Assembly: GCA_011523505.1 (NCBI GenBank)
Contig: WTGP01000006.1
Location: 23,810-87,809 of the forward strand
Direction: 5' to 3'
DNA: 64,000 bases
From: Gammaproteobacteria bacterium
Lineage (GTDB): Bacteria > Pseudomonadota > Gammaproteobacteria > Steroidobacterales > Foliamicaceae
Part shown: piece by piece, positions 25,040-33,800 of the stretch
Layout of the letters: each line of letters begins with the position of its first letter
How positions within the stretch are numbered: the stretch's first letter is position 1
Notes under the pieces: model-generated
The model's input: only the letters and a program-made list of their open reading frames with translations
Database searches by the model: none
What the model was told of the DNA's origin: nothing
Made by a program: the position numbers and the translations under genes

Positions 25040-26749
25040 ATGCGACTTTCCAAACTGCCCCTGGCCACGCTGCGCGAGACCCCGGCCGACGCCGAAATCG
25101 CCAGCCACCGCCTCATGCTGCGCTCCGGCATGGTGCGCAGGCTGGCTTCCGGGCTGTTCACCTGGATGCCGATGGGCTGGCGCGTGGCGCGCATCGTCGA
25201 GCGGGTCACGCGCGAGGAAATGGAGCGCATCGGCGCGCACGAGGTGCTGATGCCGGCCGTTCATCCGGCCGAACTGTGGCGCGAGAGCGGCCGCTGGGAG
25301 GACTACGGCGACCTGCTGTTGAAGATGCGCGACCGGGGCGAGCGCGAGTACTGTTTCGGGCCCACGCACGAAGAGGTGATCACCGACATCGCGCGGCGCG
25401 AACTGAAGAGCTACCGGCAACTGCCGGTCAGCTTCTTTCAGATCCAGACCAAGTTCCGGGACGAGATCCGCCCGCGCTTCGGCGTGATGCGGGCGCGCGA
25501 GTTCATCATGAAGGACTCCTATTCGTTTCACCTGGGCGAGGATTCACTGCGGGACACCTACGGCGAGTATCGCGAGGCGTACCGCCGGGTATTCGAGCGC
25601 CTGGGCCTGAATTACCGCGTGGTGCAGGCGGATTCGGGCGAAATCGGCGGCTCGCGCTCGCAGGAATTCCACGTGCTGGCCGATTCCGGCGAGGACCTGA
25701 TCGTCTGGTGCGACGGGGACGATTTCGCCGCCAACCTGGAACTGGCGCCCGCCCTGCCGCCCGAAGGCGAGCGGGAGGCGCCCGGCGACGCCATGTCGCA
25801 GGCGCATACGCCGGGCATGCGCACGATGCGGCAGATCGCGGCGCACCTCGACCGGCCCCTGGAGAACTGCCTCAAGACCCTGCTGGTGAAGGGCGAGGGC
25901 GGCGGCGTTGCGGCGCTGGTGCTGCGCGGCGACCACGAGGTCAACGAACTGAAGGCGACGGCGCTGCCCGGGGTCGCCAAACCGCTGCAGCTGGCCAACG
26001 CGCAGGAGGTGGCGCAGGCGGCAAGCTGCCCGCCGGGATTCGTGGGCCCTGTGAACCTGTCCGTGACCACCTACGTGGACCACGCCGCCGGGCACCAGGC
26101 GAACTTCGCCTGCGGTGCGAACCGGCGCGACAAGCACTTCGTGAACGTCAACTGGGGCCGGGACCTGCCCGAGCCCGAGTGCGTGGACCTGAGAAACGCC
26201 GTGGAGGGCGACCGCAGCCCGGGCGGCGGGGGCGGTCTGCAGATCGCCCGGGGGATCGAGGTCGGCCACATATTCCAGCTCGGCGACAAGTACAGCCGCT
26301 CGATGAACGCAGCCGTGCTCGACGAGAACGGCGCCGAGCAGCACATGCAGATGGGCTGCTACGGGCTGGGCGTGACCCGCACCGTGGCGGCGGCAATCGA
26401 GCAGAACCACGACGAGCGGGGCATCATCTGGCCGGAAGCGATGGCGCCCTTCAGCCTCGTGATCGTGGCGCTGAACATCGCCCGCGACGAAGAAGTGCGG
26501 GCGACGGCGGAGCGGCTCTACGGGGACCTGCAATCGCAGGGCGTGGAAGTGCTGTTCGACGATCGCGACGCGAGTCCGGGCGTGAAGCTGGCGGACGCCG
26601 ACCTTATCGGCATTCCGCACCGGGTCGTCGTGAGTTCGCGCGGGCTCAAGCAGGGGACGCTGGAATACAAGCACCGCCGCTCGGACGAAGCAGAGCACCT
26701 GAGCGCGGCGGAAGCCGCGGAGTTGCTGGAGGAGCGCGCCAGGCGCTGA
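25040..26749 (+). CDS. proS: Prolyl-tRNA synthetase
   Basis: This 569-residue class II aminoacyl-tRNA synthetase charges tRNA-Pro. Length and blocks match the bacterial form with an inserted editing domain: motif 1 region near MRSGMVRRLASG..., motif 2 FRDEIRPRFGVMRAREF (about 156-172), the editing insert at roughly residues 225-380 (with LKTLLVK and PGFVGP), motif 3 GCYGLGVTRTVAAAIEQ, and a C-terminal anticodon-binding domain. The ATG at 25040 is the family start (MRLSKLPLATLRETPADAE); the frame is open far upstream but that extension is antisense to pssA. The stop abuts the stop of the convergent acylphosphatase. Confidence 0.97.
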   Translation: MRLSKLPLATLRETPADAEIASHRLMLRSGMVRRLASGLFTWMPMGWRVARIVERVTREEMERIGAHEVLMPAVHPAELWRESGRWEDYGDLLLKMRDRGEREYCFGPTHEEVITDIARRELKSYRQLPVSFFQIQTKFRDEIRPRFGVMRAREFIMKDSYSFHLGEDSLRDTYGEYREAYRRVFERLGLNYRVVQADSGEIGGSRSQEFHVLADSGEDLIVWCDGDDFAANLELAPALPPEGEREAPGDAMSQAHTPGMRTMRQIAAHLDRPLENCLKTLLVKGEGGGVAALVLRGDHEVNELKATALPGVAKPLQLANAQEVAQAASCPPGFVGPVNLSVTTYVDHAAGHQANFACGANRRDKHFVNVNWGRDLPEPECVDLRNAVEGDRSPGGGGGLQIARGIEVGHIFQLGDKYSRSMNAAVLDENGAEQHMQMGCYGLGVTRTVAAAIEQNHDERGIIWPEAMAPFSLVIVALNIARDEEVRATAERLYGDLQSQGVEVLFDDRDASPGVKLADADLIGIPHRVVVSSRGLKQGTLEYKHRRSDEAEHLSAAEAAELLEERARR

Positions 26750-27034
26750 TCAGTGGGTGCGGAAGTCGGGGAGGTGCTGCCACTGGTCCAGCGGCTCGTC
26801 CGCCTGCTGAACCTCGGCTACCTGCGCCGACGGCGGTCCGTCGCGCAGCCACTCGGCCAGTTCGTCCACCTTTGATTCCGGCCCCAGGGCCAGGACCATC
26901 ACGTTGCCGTTAGGGAGGTTCCTGGCGCGCCCGCGCAGGCCGAGACGGTGCGCGACGCTGGCGGTGCTGGCGCGGAAGAACACGCCCTGCACGCGTCCTG
27001 AAACGATATAGCGGCGGCAGACCTCTCCGGACAT
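26750..27034 (-). CDS. acyP: Acylphosphatase
   Basis: This 94-residue enzyme hydrolyses acyl phosphates such as carbamoyl or acetyl phosphate. The signature GRVQGVFFRASTASVAHRLG (about residues 13-32) contains the substrate-binding Arg, and ARNLPNGNV carries the catalytic Asn. Size and fold pattern are standard for small stand-alone acylphosphatases. The gene is convergent with proS, and the two stop codons are directly adjacent with no spacer. Confidence 0.95.
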   Translation of the reverse strand: MSGEVCRRYIVSGRVQGVFFRASTASVAHRLGLRGRARNLPNGNVMVLALGPESKVDELAEWLRDGPPSAQVAEVQQADEPLDQWQHLPDFRTH

Positions 27035-27129
27035 GAACGGAAATTCTACCCGCTAGGCGCCGGCCACGGGAGCCCCGACCGCCGGTCCGGTTATTCCGCG
27101 AGGCATTAGAATCGTTGGCCGAGCGAAAT

Positions 27130-28458
27130 ATGGAATTTTCCATGGGCGGCCAGCAATCCTTCCGCGAAACTTTCGCCCAGGGCGGGTCGCTGCTCCAGGG
27201 CGGTCCTCTTTTCAACCGCGAACGGGCGGAAAAGGTGCTGAAGGAGGAATCGCTTGCCGGGCTCATCGTTGCCGAGCCGGTCAACGTCTTTCACCTGACC
27301 GGCTACTGGCCGCAGCTGGGCAAGATGGGCTTCGCCGCGCCCAGCATCGCCCTGCTCTCGGCCGACCCGAAGAAGCCGGTGGCGCTGGTCATGCCCCAGT
27401 TCCTCCATTACTACGTTTACGCCGACGCCAACTTTTCCGGCGATGTCGAGCCCTGGCTCTACACCTACCGGGCCGTCAGCGCCACTGCAATACAGGGCGA
27501 TCATGACGAACCCACGGCGGGCGCGTTGCACGTTTACCGGGACAAGGGCGATGTCCCGGTGGGCGAACTGGAACTGCATCGCCGCGCGGCCGTGGAGGCG
27601 GTTACCGAACGCCACGGCGTAAGCGCCGAACGGGAATTCGCCATGGTCAAGGCGGCGCGCGCGCTGGACATGACCGGCGGGCGAATCGGCGTAGACCACA
27701 TGGCGATCATGGCCATGCTGGAGTCCTCGCCGCTGTCGGCTGACGCCGTGCCCGCGGACAATACCCTGCGCAAGATCCGCCTGGTCAAGTCGCCGCGCGA
27801 GATCGAACTCATGCGGCTGGCCGCGCAGGCCAACGCCGAGGCCGCGCTGGCCGCCGCCGGTACGGTTCGCGAGGGAGCGACCACCCAGGAACTGAGAGCG
27901 GCGTTCTTCTCCGAGGCCGCCGCCCGCGGCAACGCCGGAGTGTTCATGGCCATCGACCGGATGATCACGGAAGTGGTGGACTTCGAGTTCCGGGAGGGGA
28001 CCGCTTTCTTCGTGGACTGCGTCAGCAGCGGCTGGCACTACCACGGCGATTTCGGCCGAACCCTATTCCTGGGCGAACCGGCCGCGGCGATGCGCGACGC
28101 CACCCGCGCAATGCACGTCGGCTGGGAAGCGATCCGCGAACGGCTGCGCCCGGGGCTGCGCTATTCGGAAATCCCGCCGATCGGCCACAAGGCCGTGCGC
28201 GCGGCCGGGCTGGACTTCGACATCCCGTTCTCGCCGCACAGCGTGGGGCTCACCCACACCGACGAGCCGGGCCAGGACGGGCGGCCCTACTGGGTCAAGG
28301 ACGACCTGACGCTGGAACCGGGGATGATCCTGAGCGTCGACTGCCCGGTCCTGAACACCGGAATGGGCGGCTCGGCCCACCTGGAAGACCTGAGCCTGAT
28401 CACCGCCGACGGCGCCGAGCCCATCCACACGATCACCGACCCCGTCATCGTCGTGTGA
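27130..28458 (+). CDS. M24 family metallopeptidase (Xaa-Pro aminopeptidase/creatinase fold)
   Basis: This protein of about 442 residues has an N-terminal creatinase-like domain (NVFHLTGYWPQLG near residues 54-66) and a C-terminal pita-bread catalytic domain. The five expected metal ligands are visible: Asp in FFVDCVSSG, Asp in HGDFGRTL, His in SPHSVGLTH, Glu in LEPGMILS and Glu in LEDLSLIT. It should cleave an N-terminal residue before proline or act on a related amide. Start choice is uncertain: ATG at 27130, ATG at 27142, or a TTG at 27115 with GAGG eleven bases upstream. A WrbA-like gene follows after 10 bases, so the two are probably co-transcribed. Confidence 0.85.
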   Translation: MEFSMGGQQSFRETFAQGGSLLQGGPLFNRERAEKVLKEESLAGLIVAEPVNVFHLTGYWPQLGKMGFAAPSIALLSADPKKPVALVMPQFLHYYVYADANFSGDVEPWLYTYRAVSATAIQGDHDEPTAGALHVYRDKGDVPVGELELHRRAAVEAVTERHGVSAEREFAMVKAARALDMTGGRIGVDHMAIMAMLESSPLSADAVPADNTLRKIRLVKSPREIELMRLAAQANAEAALAAAGTVREGATTQELRAAFFSEAAARGNAGVFMAIDRMITEVVDFEFREGTAFFVDCVSSGWHYHGDFGRTLFLGEPAAAMRDATRAMHVGWEAIRERLRPGLRYSEIPPIGHKAVRAAGLDFDIPFSPHSVGLTHTDEPGQDGRPYWVKDDLTLEPGMILSVDCPVLNTGMGGSAHLEDLSLITADGAEPIHTITDPVIVV

Positions 28459-28468
28459 CGCCCCGGCA

Positions 28469-29071
28469 ATGACCAGCGAACTCAAGATCCTGGTGGTGTA
28501 CTACTCGGTCAAGGGCGCCACCGAGGCCCTGGCGCGCTCCATCGGCCGCGGCATCGAGATGACGCCCGGCTGCGAGGCCGTGCTGCGCGCCGCACCCGCG
28601 GTCGCCGCGCAGTCCGGCGAGGCCATGCCCGCCGTCCCCGAAAGCGGCGCGCCCTATGTCGCCAAGGACGATCTGCGCGATTGCGCGGGCCTGGCGCTCG
28701 GCAGCCCCACGCGCTTCGGCGCCCCCAGCGCTCCGGTCCAGCATTTCCTCGACGGACTCGCGGCGGAATGGGTCTCGGGCCTGCTCGTGGACAAGCCGGC
28801 CGCGGTGTTCACGTCGTCGAACAGCATGCACGGCGGCCAGGAAGCGACGCTGCTGTCGCTGGCGGTGCCGCTCATGCATCACGGCATGCTCATTACCGGG
28901 ATCCCCTACACCGTGCCCGAATTGCGCAAGACCACCTCCGGCGGCTCCCCGTACGGCGCATCGCACGTCGAGCGCACCAGCACGAACGGCCTCACGCAAG
29001 ACGAGAAAACCCTCGCCGAAGCCCTCGGCCGCCGCCTCGCCCAACTCGCCCGCACCCTGCACACGCCCTGA
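28469..29071 (+). CDS. WrbA-like flavodoxin-fold NAD(P)H:quinone oxidoreductase
   Basis: This 200-residue flavoprotein opens with ILVVYYSVKGATEALARSI, the FMN phosphate-binding loop of the flavodoxin fold. GSPTRFGAPSAPVQHFLD and TSSNSMHGGQEATLLSL are blocks typical of WrbA-type quinone reductases. It should carry out two-electron reduction of quinones using NAD(P)H and FMN, limiting semiquinone formation. The size fits the family. It follows the M24 peptidase by 10 bases and precedes dapD by about 70 bases. It could equally be named a generic NAD(P)H dehydrogenase; the wrbA symbol is not assigned because orthology cannot be checked here. Confidence 0.87.
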   Translation: MTSELKILVVYYSVKGATEALARSIGRGIEMTPGCEAVLRAAPAVAAQSGEAMPAVPESGAPYVAKDDLRDCAGLALGSPTRFGAPSAPVQHFLDGLAAEWVSGLLVDKPAAVFTSSNSMHGGQEATLLSLAVPLMHHGMLITGIPYTVPELRKTTSGGSPYGASHVERTSTNGLTQDEKTLAEALGRRLAQLARTLHTP

Positions 29072-29140
29072 CGAACGCCATAGTGAGATAATTGCGGGCG
29101 CCGTTGGATTAGCGGCGGAAATCACTCCCGAGAGACTGAA

Positions 29141-29953
29141 GTGCAAGACCTGCGCAACATCATCGAAGCCGCGTACGAACAGCGTGCGGAACTCGCGCCC
29201 GACAGCGCGCCCGCCGAACTGCGCGCGGCCATCGACGAGGCAATCGGCCTGCTCGACCGCGGCGAGGCGCGCGTGGCCGAACCGGCCGAGGGCGGCTGGC
29301 AGGTCAACGAGTGGCTCAAGAAGGCCGTGCTCCTTTATTTCGCGGTTACGCCCAACCGCGAGATCCCCGCCGGGCATACGCGTTACTTCGACAAGGTCCC
29401 GCTGAAATTCGCCGGCGGCGACATCGAATCGTCCGGCGTGCGCGTGGTGCCCGACGCGCAGGCGCGGCGAGGGGCCTACATCGCGCCCGGCGTCGTGCTG
29501 ATGCCCAGCTACGTGAACATCGGCGCCTACGTGGACAGCGGCACGCTGGTCGACACCTGGGCCACTGTGGGAAGCTGCGCCCAGATCGGCAAGAACGTTC
29601 ACCTTTCCGGGGGAGCGGGCATCGGCGGGGTGCTGGAGCCCCTGCAGGCCACGCCCACCATCATCGAGGACGACTGCTTCATCGGCGCGCGCTCCGAGAT
29701 CGTGGAGGGCGTGATCGTGGAGCGGGGCGCGGTCATCGCAATGGGCGTCTATATCGGGCAGAGCACCCGCATCTACGACCGGGCGCGCGACGAGGTCCTC
29801 TACGGACGGGTGCCCGCCGGCTCGGTCGTCGTTCCCGGCAGCCTGCCGGACGGCAAGAGCCGGGCGCAACTCTACTGCGCCGTCATCGTCAAGCAGGTGG
29901 ACGAACGCACCCGCCGCCGCACTTCCTTGAACGAGCTGCTCCGCGATGGCTGA
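29141..29953 (+). CDS. dapD: 2,3,4,5-tetrahydropyridine-2,6-dicarboxylate N-succinyltransferase
   Basis: This 270-residue left-handed beta-helix transferase adds succinyl from succinyl-CoA in the lysine/diaminopimelate pathway. Hexapeptide-like turns run through the middle ([40 protein letters not shown], quoted in part). [25 protein letters not shown] is a DapD hallmark. The start codon is GTG at 29141. Eight bases overlap with dapE, which deacylates the product two steps later. No dapC is nearby. The assignment is secure. Confidence 0.96.
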   Translation: MQDLRNIIEAAYEQRAELAPDSAPAELRAAIDEAIGLLDRGEARVAEPAEGGWQVNEWLKKAVLLYFAVTPNREIPAGHTRYFDKVPLKFAGGDIESSGVRVVPDAQARRGAYIAPGVVLMPSYVNIGAYVDSGTLVDTWATVGSCAQIGKNVHLSGGAGIGGVLEPLQATPTIIEDDCFIGARSEIVEGVIVERGAVIAMGVYIGQSTRIYDRARDEVLYGRVPAGSVVVPGSLPDGKSRAQLYCAVIVKQVDERTRRRTSLNELLRDG

Positions 29954-31103
29954 ATCCCGCGACCAGCGCACGATCGACCTCGCACTGGAGTTGATGCGGC
30001 GCCCATCGGTGACCCCCGCGGACGGCGGTTGCCAGGAACTGATTGGCCGCATGCTGGAAGAGGCCGGCTTCAGCGTCGAGCACATGCCCTTCGGCAAGGT
30101 CTCCAACCTCTGGGCGCGGCACGGCGGCGACTCGCCGGTGCTTTGCTTCGCCGGCCACACCGACGTGGTGCCCCCGGGGCCGCTGAAGGACTGGGACCAC
30201 GATCCGTTCGAGCCGGAACTCGATAGCGGCTGGCTCAAGGGCCGGGGCGCCGCCGACATGAAAACCGGCATCGCGGCCATGGTCCGCGCCGGGATCGACT
30301 TTGCCGGCGAACACCCCGAACACCGCGGCTCGGTCGCGTTGCTGATCACCAGCGACGAGGAGGGCCCGGCCAGGGACGGCACCCGCCGCGTGATGGACAC
30401 GCTGAGCGCCCGCGACGAAACGATCGACTGGTGCGTGGTGGGCGAGCCCTCCTGCTCGGAGCAACTCGGCGACACCCTGCGTGTGGGGCGGCGCGGTTCG
30501 CTGAGCGCCACCATGACCGTTCACGGCGAACAGGGCCACGTCGCCTACCCTGCCCTGGCGCAAAACCCGATTCAGAGCTTCGCCCCGGTGCTCGCCGACA
30601 TGTACGCGACGCCGCTGGACCAGGGCAACGAGCATTTCCCGCCGACCGGTTTCCAGGTCGTCAAGGTGCAGGCCGACGCGGGGGCGACCAACGTGTTCCC
30701 CGGCAAACTGGTCACGCGCTTCAACTTCCGCTTCACCAACCAGTGGAAGAGCGAGCAGATCAAGCAGTGGGTCGAAGACCTGCTCAGCCGCCACGACATC
30801 GAGTACGAGATCGAATGGCGCCCCGCCGGCGAACCCTTCCTGACCGCCCACGGCCCGCTGGTCGAGACGGCCCGCGATATCGTGCGCGAGGAGTGCGGGA
30901 TCGACCCCGAACTGTCCACGGGCGGCGGCACTTCCGACGGGCGATTCATCGCGCTGCACGGCGCCGATGTGGTGGAATTCGGCGTGATCAACCGCACCAT
31001 CCACCAGGTCAACGAGCGGGTCCACGCCAGCGACGTCGAAGGGCTCAGGCGCGTCTACGCGCGGATCATGGAGCGGCTGCTGCTCGACCCGGATTCGGAG
31101 TAG
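29946..31103 (+). CDS. dapE: Succinyl-diaminopimelate desuccinylase
   Basis: This 385-residue M20-family dinuclear zinc hydrolase cleaves N-succinyl-LL-diaminopimelate. [12 protein letters not shown] gives the first metal His-Asp pair, [10 protein letters not shown] the bridging Asp, and TSDEEGPA the catalytic and metal glutamates. [11 protein letters not shown] near the C-terminus is also characteristic. The length matches DapE. Its start overlaps the dapD stop by eight bases, and a ProC-like gene follows within 4 bases, which suggests one transcript for amino-acid biosynthesis. Confidence 0.96.
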   Translation: MAESRDQRTIDLALELMRRPSVTPADGGCQELIGRMLEEAGFSVEHMPFGKVSNLWARHGGDSPVLCFAGHTDVVPPGPLKDWDHDPFEPELDSGWLKGRGAADMKTGIAAMVRAGIDFAGEHPEHRGSVALLITSDEEGPARDGTRRVMDTLSARDETIDWCVVGEPSCSEQLGDTLRVGRRGSLSATMTVHGEQGHVAYPALAQNPIQSFAPVLADMYATPLDQGNEHFPPTGFQVVKVQADAGATNVFPGKLVTRFNFRFTNQWKSEQIKQWVEDLLSRHDIEYEIEWRPAGEPFLTAHGPLVETARDIVREECGIDPELSTGGGTSDGRFIALHGADVVEFGVINRTIHQVNERVHASDVEGLRRVYARIMERLLLDPDSE

Positions 31104-31107
31104 GCCG

Positions 31108-31908
31108 ATGGACGTGGGTTTTATCGGCGTCGGCACGATTACCGAGGCGGTGGTCACGGGCCTTTGCGAGGCGGAGGTCCCCGGTGTTTCGATTCTCCTG
31201 TCGCCCAGGAGCGTCGATCGCTCGCGCAGGTTAAGCGAGCGCTATGCCGCCGTGCAGGTGGCTGCCGATAACCAGCAGGTGCTGGACCGTTCGGAGCTGG
31301 TATTCCTCGCCGTGCGTCCGCAGGATGCCGCCGATGTTCTTGGCGCGCTCCGCTTCCGGCGGGACCTCAAGGTCGTGAGCTTTATCGCGACGATAAGTTC
31401 CGGGGAAATCGAGCGGCAGGTCGGCCCCGCCGCGTTCCTCGGCCGCGTCGCGCCGGTGCCCCCGGTGGCGCGGCGCAGCGGCCCGATTGCGATGTGTTCG
31501 CCGAACCGGGAACTGGCCGGATTCCTTGACCCCCTGGGGACCGTGATTGAAGTTTCGGACGAGGCGCAGCTCGACGCCTTCTTCTCGGTTTCGGCGCTGA
31601 TGGCCCCCTATTTCGAGCTACTGGAGTCCGTATCGGCCTGGCTGCGCGCCCAGGGCGTCGATCCGGTGGAAGCGGACGCCTATACCGGCGCGCTGTTCCG
31701 CGGCATAGCCCAAAAATCGACCCAGCCGAAAGGCGAGGGCTTTGCCGACCTGGTCGAGGAGCACGCGACCCGCGCCGGAATCAACGAGCAACTCCGCCGC
31801 GAGTTGATTGCCGCCGGGCTATACGACCGGATCCAGGCCGGCCTCGACCTCATACAGTCGCGGATGCAGGGCCGCGCCACCCTGGACGACACCCTCGACC
31901 TCGAGTAG
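31108..31908 (+). CDS. Pyrroline-5-carboxylate reductase-like protein
   Basis: This 266-residue protein starts MDVGFIGVGTITEAVVTGL, a Rossmann NAD(P)-binding front like that of ProC. It continues with FLAVRPQDA and the FIATISSGEIE segment found in that family. The dimerisation domain follows from about residue 160. It may reduce pyrroline-5-carboxylate to proline. However, the C-terminal ligand region is divergent (ELLESVSAWLRAQG, TGALFRGIAQKS) compared with ProC, where DALTALSGSGPAY would be expected, so a related imine or keto substrate is possible. It sits 4 bases after dapE. Confidence 0.78.
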   Translation: MDVGFIGVGTITEAVVTGLCEAEVPGVSILLSPRSVDRSRRLSERYAAVQVAADNQQVLDRSELVFLAVRPQDAADVLGALRFRRDLKVVSFIATISSGEIERQVGPAAFLGRVAPVPPVARRSGPIAMCSPNRELAGFLDPLGTVIEVSDEAQLDAFFSVSALMAPYFELLESVSAWLRAQGVDPVEADAYTGALFRGIAQKSTQPKGEGFADLVEEHATRAGINEQLRRELIAAGLYDRIQAGLDLIQSRMQGRATLDDTLDLE

Positions 31909-31910
31909 CC

Positions 31911-31987
31911 GGGAGCGAGGGCATGACCCTCGCGACGTCTCGTCCTCGTGGAGGGCGGGACGGCGCGGGGGCAATGCCCCCGCTCCC
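31911..31987. repeat. Dispersed palindromic element, copy 3 (23-bp imperfect inverted ends)
   Basis: The ends 31911-31933 and 31965-31987 are inverted copies matching at 19 of 23 positions. Each is itself palindromic around GCAT or GCAATGC. Between them, 31951-31967 carries the core GAGGGCG, loop GGA, with a degenerate right arm. Seventeen bases (TCGTGGAGGGCGGGACG) are identical to the copy at 55928. It fills the gap between two convergent genes and might also end transcription. Confidence 0.55.
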
Positions 31988-31994
31988 AGGAGCG

Positions 31995-32759
31995 TCAGAA
32001 CAGGTCCCAGGGGTAGGACATCTCCGAATCGACCGCGGCCAGCACCTTGCCGGTCGTCGCGTTGTCGTCGAGCGCCTCGACAATCAGGCCGGCCAGGTCG
32101 CTGCGGTTGATGATGCCTTCGGCCTCGCGGCTCTCGCTCAGGTAACCGTTGCCGGTGGGCTCGTTCGAGCGGAGCGCGCCGGGACGGATGATCGTGTAGT
32201 CCAGGCCGCTGGCCATCAGGTGGTCTTCGGCCTGCGTCTTCAGCGGCAGGATTTCGCGCAGGAACACGCGGGCCAGCCAGGGCGCCGCATAGTGGCTGTC
32301 GCCCGAGCCGATGCTGGTCACCAACACCATCCGCTGCACGCCGGCCGCCTCGGCGGCGTCGAAGATATTGCGGTTGCCGAGGTAATCCGGGCGCGGATCG
32401 CAACTGAAGCAGCCCACCGTCGTGATGACCGAGGTGTAGTCGCCGCCGTCGAAGGCCGCCTGCACGCTTACCATGTCCAGCGCGTCGCCAACGGCGTAGT
32501 TCACGCCCAGCGGCTCCAGCCCGGAACGGTCCGAGGACGGGCGGACAAAGGCCGTGACCCGGTCGCCCCGTCCCGCCAGGATTTTCGCGACCTCCAGCCC
32601 CGTGTTCCGGGTGCCGCCGAACAGCAGCACATGGTGACCGCCCTCGGGGGCCGCGTCGGCCTCCATTTCGAAGACGGGGTACTGGGTGGTTCGGAAGGAC
32701 AGCAAGACCAGAACGGCGATGACCGCGAGGACTATGAGAATAATGCGTTTTTTGGTCAT
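31995..32759 (-). CDS. Membrane-anchored NAD(P)-binding epimerase/SDR-like protein
   Basis: This 254-residue protein has an N-terminal membrane anchor (IILIVLAVIAVLVLLSF, about residues 6-22) followed by an atypical SDR/NmrA-like domain. The nucleotide loop LFGGTRNTGLEVAKIL is near residues 45-60, with VTSIGSGDS, the LDYTIIRPG segment and SDLAGLIVEAL further on. Family members sense or use NAD(P)H on sugars or quinone-linked substrates; some subunits support complex I assembly. It is the last gene of a minus-strand unit after a secreted beta-propeller protein and a cytochrome c-GLUG protein. The fold is well supported, the role is not. Confidence 0.82.
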   Translation of the reverse strand: MTKKRIILIVLAVIAVLVLLSFRTTQYPVFEMEADAAPEGGHHVLLFGGTRNTGLEVAKILAGRGDRVTAFVRPSSDRSGLEPLGVNYAVGDALDMVSVQAAFDGGDYTSVITTVGCFSCDPRPDYLGNRNIFDAAEAAGVQRMVLVTSIGSGDSHYAAPWLARVFLREILPLKTQAEDHLMASGLDYTIIRPGALRSNEPTGNGYLSESREAEGIINRSDLAGLIVEALDDNATTGKVLAAVDSEMSYPWDLF

Positions 32760-32786
32760 GAGAAGGCCTCTTTCGGGCGAATCCGG

Positions 32787-33800
32787 TCAGCCGGGAAACT
32801 GGGCCACGCCGGAGAGCGAGTTTGTTTGCCCGATGTTGTTGCTTCGGACGACTTCCCCGGTTTCGCGGCTGATGATCACGACCTCGCCGGTGAAGAAGTT
32901 GCCCACGATGATTCCCGCGCCGTCCACCGTCGGCCCCGAGGCCGCCCACCCGGGACTGCGCATGTCGTAATAGCGGAGCGTTTCGCCTGAGTCCTTGTCG
33001 AGCACCACCAGGCCGTTGCCGGTGCTGATCAGCAGCGATCCGTCGAGCATCGGCATCAGCGTGAGGACCATGAATACGTTCTCGTCGTCCTCGAACACCC
33101 TGAGGTCCGGCAACTGCCGGTCGTTGGCCAGGTCGTACTGCATGACCCGGTTGCCGGTCTCGGACAGATAGACCATTCGCGTGTCGTCGTCGGTCAAAAC
33201 GGTCGATGTCACACCGTGGATGCCCACGACGCCGCCATGCGTGTCCGAATGAAATTCCCTCAGCAGCCGGGCATCGGGACTGAACTTGAAGATGTTGCCG
33301 TCGCCGATCACGTCGCGGCCGGTCAGCAGATTGAACACGGTCGTGTTGGTGGGAATGGTCGTGTTGGGACCCTGCAGGTGCTCCCCGAAATACAGGCTGC
33401 CGTCGCGGGCGAAGGTCACGCTGCTCAAACTGCGCTCAGAGAACCTGCGCACCGGCTTCTGCACCCCGTCCGGGCCGATTTCAACCACCGCCGGCGTGCC
33501 CTGAGCAAAGGCCCACAGTGTGCCGTCCGGGGCGAAATTAAGGCCGCCGATCTTGTGCGTGGTGCCTTTCGTGTAGAGCTCGCCCTTGAGGTCCAGTTCC
33601 GCGTCGTACTGGAAGATGCGCCCGGTGCCCATGTGATCGTCCGTGGGATGGTCCATGATGGTGGACGCGACGAAGATGTCGCCCTTGACGAAGGGCTGAA
33701 ACGTGTTGACCCGCTCCCCGTCGCCCCACGCCAGGCTCGTCGCCAGGAGCAGCGCCGGCGCCAATGCCCGGGCCCTCGAATACGGATTGCGGCTCGGCAT
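32787..33800 (-). CDS. Secreted beta-propeller-like protein
   Basis: This 337-residue protein has a signal peptide (cleavage near SLAWGD) and repeated strands such as GGLNFAPDGTLWAFAQ, SSVTFARDGSLYFGE and SLLISTGNGLVVLDKDSGETLRYYD. These resemble SMP-30/NHL- or PQQ-type beta-propeller blades. No catalytic residues are obvious. The gene overlaps the stop of the cytochrome c-GLUG gene by one base (TAATG), so it is translationally coupled to it. The protein may be a periplasmic binding or sensing partner of that fusion. The specific family is not recognised. Confidence 0.72.
   Translation of the reverse strand: MPSRNPYSRARALAPALLLATSLAWGDGERVNTFQPFVKGDIFVASTIMDHPTDDHMGTGRIFQYDAELDLKGELYTKGTTHKIGGLNFAPDGTLWAFAQGTPAVVEIGPDGVQKPVRRFSERSLSSVTFARDGSLYFGEHLQGPNTTIPTNTTVFNLLTGRDVIGDGNIFKFSPDARLLREFHSDTHGGVVGIHGVTSTVLTDDDTRMVYLSETGNRVMQYDLANDRQLPDLRVFEDDENVFMVLTLMPMLDGSLLISTGNGLVVLDKDSGETLRYYDMRSPGWAASGPTVDGAGIIVGNFFTGEVVIISRETGEVVRSNNIGQTNSLSGVAQFPG

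Noticed and set aside
28445..30514. Open frame of 689 codons on the minus strand
   Set aside because: It runs antisense through the WrbA-like and dapD genes, which have clear family motifs; it is a high-GC shadow with Arg/His/Val-rich low-complexity sequence.
31108..31908. Confident naming as proC
   Set aside because: The N-terminal Rossmann part fits, but the C-terminal substrate region lacks the usual ProC signature, so only 'ProC-like' is supported.
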